From the NCBI GenBank assembly GCA_035637655.1, contig DASPWT010000106.1, forward strand, positions 1-8,284: a stretch of 8,284 nucleotides of DNA, written 5' to 3'. The notes beneath the pieces are model-generated. The model had not been told where the DNA came from. It saw only the letters and a list, made by a program, of their open reading frames with translations, and ran no database searches. Shown piece by piece: positions 1 to 5,379 of the stretch; the stretch's first letter is position 1, and the number at the start of each line of letters is the position of its first letter. The translations under genes were made by a program, and so were the position numbers. The DNA is from VBDM01 sp035637655. Lineage in GTDB: Bacteria > Pseudomonadota > Gammaproteobacteria > Burkholderiales > SG8-39.

Positions 1-1
1 G

Positions 2-1255
2 CTCGTGCAGCCGTTGGACGCAGATGCCGCAGTCCAAATCGCCCTGCTCAACAACCGCGGCCTTCAGGCGACCTACGGCGAGCTCGGGATTGCCCAAGCG
101 GACGTGGTAAGCGCCGGGCGGCTCGCCAACCCCCTGGTTTCCGGGCAGCGCTGGTCGAAGGGCGAGAGCTTCAAGTCCGAGATCGGCATCGAGTTCAACT
201 TCCTGAGTCTGCTGCTGCTGCCGAAGAAGCTGCAGATGATGAAGGCGAACTTCGAATATGCGAAGCTGCGCGTCGCTGACGAAGTGGTGAGAACCGCGGC
301 CGAGGCGCGGAGCCAGTACTACCGTACGCTGGCTGCGCAGCAGACGGTCGCGTTGCAGCAGGCGACGGTCGCAAGCGCCGAGGCGGCCGCCGAGCTCGCG
401 GCGAGACAATACAACGCCGGCAATCTCAACCTCAAGAAGCAGTCGCAGCACCAGGTGTTCTACGCCGACACGCTCTCGCAGTTTGCCCGCGCGCGGCAGC
501 AGGCATTCAACGAGCGAGAGAAACTGAATCGCATCATGGGACTCTGGGGAATGCGGACGGGCTGGAGGCTTCCCGATCAGCTTCCCGAAGTCCAGGCCGA
601 GCGCCCTCGCTACGACAATCTCGAAGCCCTGGCGCTCGAACAGAGACTCGACGTGCAGGCGGCAAAACAGGAGATGCGGGTCCTGGCGGAGAGCCTGGGG
701 ATCACGAACGCCACGCGCTTCATCGAGACACTCACCGTCGGCTGGGGCGTGCTGACCGAAAGCAAGGAGCCGCGCCGCGTCGGGCCTTCGCTCGCCTTCG
801 AGCTGCCCATCTTCGATCAGGGCACCGGCCGTGTGGCACGCGACGATGCGCGCCTGCGCCAGAGTGGGGAGCGCCTTGCCGATCTTGCGATCCACGCGCG
901 TTCGGAAGTGCGCGAGAAGTACAACGACCTGCTCTCGGCGCACGACCAGGTGGCGCATCTGCAGAAGGCTATCGTGCCCTTGCGCCGCAAGATCCTCGCG
1001 CAGACCCAGCTCTTCTATAACGGCATGCTGGAGGGCGTCTACGATCTTCTCGACAGTTACCGCGAGAACGTCCGCACCGGGCAGTCGGTGATCGACGCCG
1101 TCAAGGAATACTGGATCGCGCACGCGGAGCTCGGGCGGGCAGTGGGAGGACGGCTCCCCGCGCCAGCGCCCGCGGAACCCGCTTCTTCCCCTGACGCGAA
1201 GCAGAAAAAACCCGCCGCCGACGCAGCGCAGCCGGGCCATACCCACAGCCAATGA
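2..1255 (+). CDS. TolC-family outer-membrane efflux protein, 5' end outside window
   Basis: Outer-membrane channel of the TolC/CusC (OEP) family, expected to form a trimeric beta-barrel with a long periplasmic helical tunnel. The frame is open to the left edge and no signal peptide is present, so the start and probably several dozen residues lie upstream; the GTG at position 5 is unlikely to be the real start. Counting from that GTG, the first OEP repeat begins near residue 5, with the family pattern ALLNNRGLQATYGELGIAQAD at 13-32 and AGRLANP at 37-43. Helical segments lie near 80-180 (RQYNAGNLNL at 134-143) and 280-380. The segment ELPIFDQGTGR (266-276) and FYNGMLEGVYDLLD (337-350) mark the second repeat. 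The tail (about 385-416) is Pro/Ala-rich and ends HTHSQ. It sits directly before a copper oxidase, suggesting a copper-related channel; an inner-membrane partner is not visible. Family assignment is firm, substrate is inferred. Confidence 0.9.
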   Translation, partial: LVQPLDADAAVQIALLNNRGLQATYGELGIAQADVVSAGRLANPLVSGQRWSKGESFKSEIGIEFNFLSLLLLPKKLQMMKANFEYAKLRVADEVVRTAAEARSQYYRTLAAQQTVALQQATVASAEAAAELAARQYNAGNLNLKKQSQHQVFYADTLSQFARARQQAFNEREKLNRIMGLWGMRTGWRLPDQLPEVQAERPRYDNLEALALEQRLDVQAAKQEMRVLAESLGITNATRFIETLTVGWGVLTESKEPRRVGPSLAFELPIFDQGTGRVARDDARLRQSGERLADLAIHARSEVREKYNDLLSAHDQVAHLQKAIVPLRRKILAQTQLFYNGMLEGVYDLLDSYRENVRTGQSVIDAVKEYWIAHAELGRAVGGRLPAPAPAEPASSPDAKQKKPAADAAQPGHTHSQ

Positions 1256-1256
1256 C

Positions 1257-1260
1257 AGGA
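1257..1260 (+). promoter_or_regulatory. Ribosome binding site deciding the copper oxidase start
   Basis: AGGA lies 6 bases before the ATG at 1267. An earlier in-frame ATG at 1252 overlaps the TolC stop (ATGA) but has no such site at the right distance. Starting at 1267 also puts the twin-arginine motif at the very N-terminus. The site lies just past the TolC stop codon, so translation of the two genes is probably coupled. Confidence 0.6.
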
Positions 1261-1266
1261 CAACTC

Positions 1267-2559
1267 ATGAATCGCAGACAGTTCTTCCGCTCCACAGCCG
1301 GCGCGCTCGCGGGCGCATCCGCACTGGCGGGCGGCGAGGCGCTCGCGCAAACCGCGAAGGCCGCCACCGAAGCGGTCGTGACGCAGCCGACTCTCCCGCC
1401 CCGCCGCGGGCAGTCGTACACACCCGTGGTCACGCTCAACGGCTCCACCCTGCCATGGACGATGAACGGCGGCGTGAAGGAATTCCATCTGATCGCCGAG
1501 CCGGTGAAGCGCGAGTTCGCGCCGGGTTTCGTCGTCAACTGCTGGGGCTACAACGGCACCTCCCCCGGCCCCACCATCGAAGTCGTGGAAGGCGACCGCA
1601 TCCGGATTTTTGTCACCAACAAGCTCCCGGAGCACACCACGATCCACTGGCACGGCGTGCTGTTGCCGAACGGCATGGACGGCGTAGGGGGCCTCGTTCA
1701 ACCACAGATACCGCCAGGCAAGACCTACGTCTACGAATGGACGGTGCGTTCCAGCGGCACGCACATGTATCACCCGCACGCCGACGAGATGGTGCAGATG
1801 GCGATGGGCATGATGGGGCTTTTCATCATCCATCCGAAAAACCCCAACTTCCGGCGGGTGGACCGGGATTTTGCGTTCCTCGTGAACGGCTGGGACATCG
1901 ACCCGGGGACTTACACGCCGAACACGGCGACCATGCTCGATTTCAACATCTGGACGTTCAACAGCCGCGTCTTCCCCGGCATCGATCCGCTGGTCGTCAG
2001 GAAGGGCGACCGCGTCCGGGTCCGGGTCGGAAACCTCAGCATGACGAGCCATCCGATCCATCTGCACGGCTACGAGTTCAAGGTCACGGGAACCGACGGG
2101 GGCTGGATCCCCGAATCGGCGCAGTGGCCGGAAGTGACCACCGACGTGCCGGTCGGTGGCATGCGCTCCTTCGAGTTCGTCGCGGACGCGCCGGGCGATT
2201 GGGCGCTGCACTGCCACAAGTCGCACCACACCATGGGGCCGATGGGACATGGAATACCGAACATGATCGGCGTGGACCAGTCAGGCGTCTCGGAAAAGAT
2301 CGCCAAGCTCTTGCCCAACTACATGTACATGCCCATGGGCGAGGCCGGCATGGCGGAGATGCAGGACATGGCGGCGATGGGCATGGCGCTTCCCGAGAAC
2401 ACCCTTCCCATGCTGAGCGGCGAAGGACCTTTCGGCCCGATCGAAATGGGCGGCATGTTTACTGTTCTGAAAGTGCGCGAGGACATCAAGCGCAGCGACT
2501 ACGCCGACCCGGGCTGGTACGAGCATCCGAAAGGGACCGTGGCGTACCAGCTCGATTAA
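1267..2559 (+). CDS. Two-domain multicopper oxidase, Tat-exported, Met-rich tail
   Basis: Periplasmic multicopper oxidase, probably oxidising Cu(I) to Cu(II) with O2 as part of copper detoxification. The 430-residue protein starts with a twin-arginine signal (MNRRQFF, then a hydrophobic stretch ending near ALAQ), consistent with export of a folded, copper-loaded enzyme. Cupredoxin domain 1 (about 65-190) holds HWHG (127-130) and HMYHPH (166-171). Domain 2 (about 205-335) holds HPIHLHG (262-268) and the HCHxxxHxxxxM block (His315, Cys316, His317, His321, Met326). These supply all ligands of the type 1 site and the trinuclear type 2/3 cluster. Only about 135 residues separate HWHG from HPIHLH, so there is no room for the third domain of CueO or PcoA. 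Domain 1 lacks a Cys in its HMYHPH block, so the type 1 copper is only in domain 2. A tail at about 353-397 has 11 Met in 45 residues. A longer start at 1252 is possible but less likely. Lies between a TolC channel and a copper-binding cupredoxin. Confidence 0.92.
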   Translation: MNRRQFFRSTAGALAGASALAGGEALAQTAKAATEAVVTQPTLPPRRGQSYTPVVTLNGSTLPWTMNGGVKEFHLIAEPVKREFAPGFVVNCWGYNGTSPGPTIEVVEGDRIRIFVTNKLPEHTTIHWHGVLLPNGMDGVGGLVQPQIPPGKTYVYEWTVRSSGTHMYHPHADEMVQMAMGMMGLFIIHPKNPNFRRVDRDFAFLVNGWDIDPGTYTPNTATMLDFNIWTFNSRVFPGIDPLVVRKGDRVRVRVGNLSMTSHPIHLHGYEFKVTGTDGGWIPESAQWPEVTTDVPVGGMRSFEFVADAPGDWALHCHKSHHTMGPMGHGIPNMIGVDQSGVSEKIAKLLPNYMYMPMGEAGMAEMQDMAAMGMALPENTLPMLSGEGPFGPIEMGGMFTVLKVREDIKRSDYADPGWYEHPKGTVAYQLD

Positions 2560-2576
2560 TTCAATCGAATCGAACG

Positions 2577-2583
2577 AAAGGAG
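2577..2583 (+). promoter_or_regulatory. Strong ribosome binding site for the cupredoxin
   Basis: AAAGGAG is followed immediately by an ATG at 2584 and, 6 bases on, by an in-frame ATG at 2590. Only the second has usable spacing, and it starts the protein with MKVRN before the hydrophobic signal. The start is therefore placed at 2590. Confidence 0.7.
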
Positions 2584-2589
2584 ATGGCG

Positions 2590-3066
2590 ATGAAAGTACG
2601 AAATGTATTCCTGAGCGCGTTGTTTCTTGGAACGGCGACACAACTTGTCTTTGCCGACGCCGGACATGACCACGGCAAGAACGCGACCTTCGGCTCTCCG
2701 GGCAAGGAATCCGAAATCACGCGCACGATCGAAGTTCAAGCCTCGGACGATATGCGTTTCACGCCCGGTAAGATCGAGGTGAGGCAAGGCGAGACGATCA
2801 AGTTTGTCGTCAAGAACGTCGGGCGGATCAGGCACGAGTTTTCGATCGGCGACCGGGCGTCACAGCGCGCCCACGCGCTCATGATGAAGAAGATGCAGAA
2901 CATGAAGCACGAGGACGATCCGGCAACCGTCACGGTTGAACCGGGAGAAGCCAAGGCGGTCGTCTGGAAATTCGACAAGAAACCGGCCAGCCCGCTCGAG
3001 TTCGCCTGTCACGAGCCGGGGCATTACGAGTCGGGAATGAAGATCAACACCGCCTGGGGCAAGTAA
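2590..3066 (+). CDS. Secreted type 1 copper protein (cupredoxin), CopI-like
   Basis: Small periplasmic blue-copper protein of 158 residues. A signal peptide (MKVRN, hydrophobic core, cleavage probably after VFA at about residue 22) is followed by a short His/Asp segment (DAGHDHG) that could bind metal. The cupredoxin fold runs from about residue 45 to the end. The type 1 site is visible as His82 in IRHEF and the C-x4-H-x4-M block with Cys140, His145 and Met150. A Met/His-rich insertion (about 95-108, including MMKKMQNM and a nearby His) lies between the ligand His and the final block; such residues could hold extra Cu(I). The layout resembles CopI, the periplasmic copper-tolerance cupredoxin described in Rubrivivax, by general recognition rather than alignment. 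It lies 30 bases after the multicopper oxidase and is probably in the same transcript, as a copper chaperone, buffer or electron partner. Exact role unproven. Confidence 0.9.
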   Translation: MKVRNVFLSALFLGTATQLVFADAGHDHGKNATFGSPGKESEITRTIEVQASDDMRFTPGKIEVRQGETIKFVVKNVGRIRHEFSIGDRASQRAHALMMKKMQNMKHEDDPATVTVEPGEAKAVVWKFDKKPASPLEFACHEPGHYESGMKINTAWGK

Positions 3067-3120
3067 GTCCTGGCGTGCATGGACGGGCCGCTGCCGGGCA
3101 ACTGACCTGCCGATAGAGAT

Positions 3121-3810
3121 TCAGCGAGCGGACTCGGGAGAACTGCGATCGACTGGCAATCCCGCGCTCTGCCACTCCGGATAGCCGTCGGCGAGGCGCC
3201 GCGCCTTGCGGCCTTTGGCGCGGAGCATTTCGACCGCGTCGTACGAAAGCAGGCAATACGGGCCGCGGCAATAGGCCACGATCTCGCGATTCGCAGGGAG
3301 CTTGTGCAGGTGCTTGGCCAGCTGGGGTAGCGGCAGGTTGATCGCTCCAGGCAGATGCCCGGCTGCGTACTCCTCGGGTGGGCGGACATCCACGATGGAA
3401 ACGGCACCCCGGCGGGTGAGCTTTCGCAGCTCGTCGGCGGATACCGGTTCGAGGTTGTCCTTCTTGCTGAGAAAGCTTTTGATGAGGCGCTCGACCTCGG
3501 CAAGATTGTTTTCCGCGACTTCGCGCAGCGCCATGAGCAATCTGACCACTCCGCCTCCGGCGATCCGATAGATCACGAAGAGGCCGTCCTTTCGGGACGC
3601 CACCAGCCCCGCTTTGCGGAGTTGCTGCAAGTGCTGCGAGGTATTGGCCGCGGTCATGCCCGTGAGCTGCGTCAGCGCGTCCACGCTGCGCTCTCCTTGC
3701 GCCAGAAGCTCCAGCAATTCCAGCCGCTTACCGCTCGAAAGCGCCTGGCTGACGCGCGCGAACTGCTCGAACAGCTCGGTCTTGAATTCCCGGTTTGACA
3801 GGTTGCTCAT
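3121..3810 (-). CDS. ArsR-family repressor fused to a rhodanese domain
   Basis: Predicted cytoplasmic DNA-binding regulator of 229 residues. Residues about 10-95 form a winged-helix ArsR/SmtB-type domain, with a recognition-helix region TAANTSQHLQQLRKAGLV (about 53-70) and a wing at SRKDGLFVIYRI. A helical linker (about 95-118) leads to a rhodanese domain (about 120-225) with VDVRPPEEY (140-148), GHLPGAIN (151-158) and the active loop CRGPYC (Cys181 and Cys186). These are the only two cysteines in the protein and the ArsR part has none, so classical metal-thiolate sensing looks unlikely. A persulfide, disulfide or other redox/sulfur signal read by the rhodanese loop is the natural inference. 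The ATG at 3810 is preferred over an upstream in-frame TTG at 3819; no strong ribosome binding site is visible for either. Divergent from a di-iron hydroxylase gene and convergent with the cupredoxin gene. Confidence 0.9.
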   Translation of the reverse strand: MSNLSNREFKTELFEQFARVSQALSSGKRLELLELLAQGERSVDALTQLTGMTAANTSQHLQQLRKAGLVASRKDGLFVIYRIAGGGVVRLLMALREVAENNLAEVERLIKSFLSKKDNLEPVSADELRKLTRRGAVSIVDVRPPEEYAAGHLPGAINLPLPQLAKHLHKLPANREIVAYCRGPYCLLSYDAVEMLRAKGRKARRLADGYPEWQSAGLPVDRSSPESAR

Positions 3811-3832
3811 AATGTGCAAGTATTCAATCGTT

Positions 3833-3848
3833 CACTTGTACACTTGTA
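3833..3848. repeat. Perfect tandem repeat of CACTTGTA, candidate operator
   Basis: Two adjacent copies of the 8-base unit CACTTGTA, with the palindrome TGTACA across the junction (3837-3842). A further ACTTG-type half in the opposite direction (CAAGT at 3817-3821) pairs with the first copy as an inverted repeat of 5-base arms with a 12-base gap. Position in the gap next to an ArsR-type gene makes this the best candidate binding site for that regulator. The assignment is inferred from position only. Confidence 0.5.
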
Positions 3849-3900
3849 TAGCGAGGATTGTAACCGCTTTGGCTGCCCGGGGCCAGTCCAACCGGGCGCG

Positions 3901-3904
3901 GGAG
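3901..3904 (+). promoter_or_regulatory. Ribosome binding site deciding the hydroxylase start
   Basis: GGAG lies 5 bases before the ATG at 3910. The reading frame stays open upstream to about 3814, but that extension would cross the promoter region and gives a non-membrane, Cys/Pro-containing leader unlike the family. Confidence 0.6.
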
Positions 3905-3909
3905 CTGCC

Positions 3910-4758
3910 ATGTCTTTCGATGCGTTTCTGCTGAGCAACGACCCGGTGATTCGACTGGCGTTTTTTCTTGGCATGTTCGGGCTGATGGCAGCATGGGAAT
4001 CGTTTGCGCCACGGCGGGTGCTGGGGGTTTCAAAGCCGGTTCGTTGGACCCATAACATTTCGATCGCTATTATCAACGTCCTCTTGGTCCGCGTGTTGTT
4101 CCCTTCGGCTGCGGTCGGCGTGGCCGTGTTTGCCGAGGAGCGCGGCACGGGGCTCCTCAACATGTTCGCCATCCCCTACCCGCTCGCGTTCCTCGGGTCC
4201 TTGTTGGCGCTCGACCTCACGATGTATCTGGTACACCTGATGTTTCATGCCGTGCCGGCGCTCTGGCGTGTGCACCGGATGCACCATGCGGACGTGGACT
4301 TCGACGTGACCACCGGGGCGCGTTTTCATCCGATCCAGATTCTCCTGGCTGTGCCGATCAAGTTTGCCGTCATCTTCGTGCTGGGCCTGCCGGTCCTCGC
4401 TGTGCTGGTGTTCGAAGCCGTATTCAACGCGTTGTCTTTGTTCAACCACGCAAACGTTCGGATTCCGCAGACAGTGGATCGCATACTGCGCTGGTTTCTT
4501 GTCACCCCCGACATGCACCGGGTGCATCACTCCGTCGATGCAACCGAAACCAACAGCAACTTCAGCTTCGTGTTGCCTTGGTGGGACCGCCTGTTCGGGA
4601 CCTACCGCGCCCAACCCGAGGGCGGGCACGAGCGGATGGCGATCGGGGTCGACCAGTTCCGCACGCCGCGAGACTTCCGGCTCGACCGCATGCTGCTGCA
4701 ACCCTTCCGCGATGACGCCGGTCCCTATGCGATCAACCGAAGATGGAAAACCGGCTGA
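3910..4758 (+). CDS. Sterol desaturase / fatty acid hydroxylase superfamily membrane protein
   Basis: Integral membrane di-iron enzyme that would use O2 to hydroxylate or desaturate a lipid-type substrate. The 282-residue protein has hydrophobic segments near residues 12-30, 48-75, 85-108 and 145-172. The histidine boxes of the superfamily are visible: HLMFH (His109 and His113), HRMHH (122, 125, 126), His140 in FHPIQ, NH (His180), and HRVHH (203, 206, 207). These are the usual iron ligands, so the enzyme looks intact. The C-terminal block WWDRLFGTYR (224-233) is typical of bacterial sterol-desaturase-like proteins. It is transcribed away from the ArsR-rhodanese gene with a 99-base shared control region, so it is the probable target of that regulator. 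Bacterial members mostly lack known substrates; a steroid substrate should not be assumed. Confidence 0.9.
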   Translation: MSFDAFLLSNDPVIRLAFFLGMFGLMAAWESFAPRRVLGVSKPVRWTHNISIAIINVLLVRVLFPSAAVGVAVFAEERGTGLLNMFAIPYPLAFLGSLLALDLTMYLVHLMFHAVPALWRVHRMHHADVDFDVTTGARFHPIQILLAVPIKFAVIFVLGLPVLAVLVFEAVFNALSLFNHANVRIPQTVDRILRWFLVTPDMHRVHHSVDATETNSNFSFVLPWWDRLFGTYRAQPEGGHERMAIGVDQFRTPRDFRLDRMLLQPFRDDAGPYAINRRWKTG

Positions 4759-4770
4759 CGCTCGACGCCT

Positions 4771-4796
4771 GAGATGTACGGTTCGCGCTACATTTC
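4771..4796. repeat. Imperfect inverted repeat after the hydroxylase gene
   Basis: GAGATGTA (4771-4778) and TACATTTC (4789-4796) are inverted over 7 of 8 positions, with the eighth a G-U pair in RNA, and have 10 bases between them. It starts 12 bases after the hydroxylase stop. It could be a weak terminator (TTTCTT follows in part) or an operator for the downstream metal-uptake genes. The outer bases resemble the ends of the enterobacterial Zur box (GAAATGT...ACATTTC), but the spacing is about 3 bases longer, so I do not call it a Zur site. Confidence 0.3.
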
Positions 4797-4968
4797 TTGA
4801 GAGGTTGCAAAACAGCCGCTTCACTGTCCCTTGATCGATGCGCTGAACCAAAATTGACGTTTCGCGAATTCGAGGTCTCCCGCACTGTAGCTCGCGGAAA
4901 ACTCTGCTGAGATGCCTGGCGGCGGTTGTAGTAGACTTGCGCTCGATTCTGCCCGTAACATCGAGCCG
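4797..4968. other. Intergenic stretch before the metal-uptake genes
   Basis: This gap should hold the promoter of the downstream operon. I see TTGACG at 4854-4859, a fair -35 hexamer, but no convincing -10 at 16-18 bases. Two overlapping 8-base palindromes, TTCGCGAA (4861-4868) and CGAATTCG (4865-4872), follow it. No recognisable Zur or Fur box was found by eye. Confidence 0.3.
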
Positions 4969-5283
4969 ATGAACCACACCCTGCGTCATCTTCTGATCGC
5001 CGTCGCGCTGGTCTTTGCGCAGCAGGCGGCGCAGCTGCACGCGCTGTCGCATCTGCAGCACGACATGGCGAAGGCCGAGCGCAGCGGCAAGTGCATCCCG
5101 CCGGTCAACCATCCCGCCGAGCGATGCATCGCATTTCACGCGGTCGACAGCGTGCTGGCGGCCCTTGCGCCGGCGATCGACCCGCCCCGGGTCGCGTTGC
5201 CGGCGATAGCGTCGGTCGCTCTTCCTCTTCCGTTCGCTCCGCGGATCGAGTTCGATTCGCGCGCGCCTCCCGTCCTCTCCTAG
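4969..5283 (+). CDS. Small exported His/Cys protein, DUF2946-like
   Basis: A 104-residue protein with an N-terminal hydrophobic segment (about residues 8-21, LLIAVALVFAQQAA) that acts as a signal peptide or anchor. Potential metal ligands follow: His24, His28, His31, Cys42, His48, Cys53 and His57. A second hydrophobic stretch (about 58-92) precedes a tail ending RAPPVLS. The arrangement (hydrophobic leader, HxxxH near the cleavage point, spaced H/C residues, an Ala-rich stretch, a RAPP-type end) resembles small DUF2946-type proteins often seen near metal transport genes; this is recognition, not an alignment. The ATG at 4969 is chosen because it starts right at the signal; an in-frame ATG at 4912 would add 19 polar residues. 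The ribosome binding site is weak for both. It precedes a porin and Zn-type ABC genes, so a periplasmic metal-binding role is plausible but unproven. Confidence 0.7.
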   Translation: MNHTLRHLLIAVALVFAQQAAQLHALSHLQHDMAKAERSGKCIPPVNHPAERCIAFHAVDSVLAALAPAIDPPRVALPAIASVALPLPFAPRIEFDSRAPPVLS

Positions 5284-5300
5284 TTCGGTCGCTCGGTACC

Positions 5301-5320
5301 CGCTTCGCTTGCGCGAAGCG
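5301..5320 (+). other. Perfect 8-bp stem-loop between small protein and porin genes
   Basis: CGCTTCGC and GCGAAGCG pair perfectly around a 4-base loop (TTGC). No run of T follows, so it is not a standard intrinsic terminator. A 10-base palindrome GTTCGCGAAC lies just downstream at 5326-5335. The pair could act as an RNA stability element or an attenuator that sets porin and transporter levels relative to the small protein. Confidence 0.5.
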
Positions 5321-5369
5321 CCCGTGTTCGCGAACGCCCCTCGAGGCGCATCGCGATCGCATGAAACTT

Positions 5370-5375
5370 GGAGAG
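5370..5375 (+). promoter_or_regulatory. Ribosome binding site deciding the porin start
   Basis: GGAGAG, with GGAG ending 6 bases before the ATG at 5380. The frame can be extended to a TTG at 5368, which would overlap this site. An internal ATG at 5398 with AGGA upstream is a second possibility and would still keep a signal peptide. Confidence 0.55.
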
Positions 5376-5379
5376 ACAC

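Larger units (their letters stand above)
3811..3909. promoter_or_regulatory. Divergent promoter region between regulator and hydroxylase
   Basis: This 99-base gap is richer in A/T than its flanks on its left half and must drive the minus-strand regulator, and probably the plus-strand hydroxylase. For the regulator, a weak candidate pair is TTACAA (plus-strand 3858-3863) and TACAAG (plus-strand 3835-3840), 17 bases apart. For the hydroxylase, a weak pair is TTGTAC (3836-3841) and TGTAAC (3859-3864), also 17 apart. Both overlap the tandem repeat at 3833-3848, so a repressor bound there could block both directions. None of the hexamers is a close match to consensus. Confidence 0.4.

Noticed and set aside
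1057..2250. 397-codon open frame on the minus strand opposite the copper oxidase
   Set aside because: The plus-strand frame carries all multicopper oxidase ligands, while the antisense product has low-complexity His/Arg/Val sequence and no motif.
1455..2669. 404-codon plus-strand frame overlapping the copper oxidase
   Set aside because: It is a frame-shifted shadow of the oxidase, rich in Arg/His/Pro, without a family motif.
3067..3120. Possible bidirectional terminator between the convergent cupredoxin and regulator genes
   Set aside because: Only short, mismatched pairing (CGGGCA with TGCCG) is visible and no T run follows on either strand.
3814..3909. N-terminal extension of the hydroxylase to a start near 3814
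   Set aside because: It would overlap the regulator's promoter region and lacks a ribosome binding site. The ATG at 3910 has GGAG at 5 bases and begins the family-like membrane protein.
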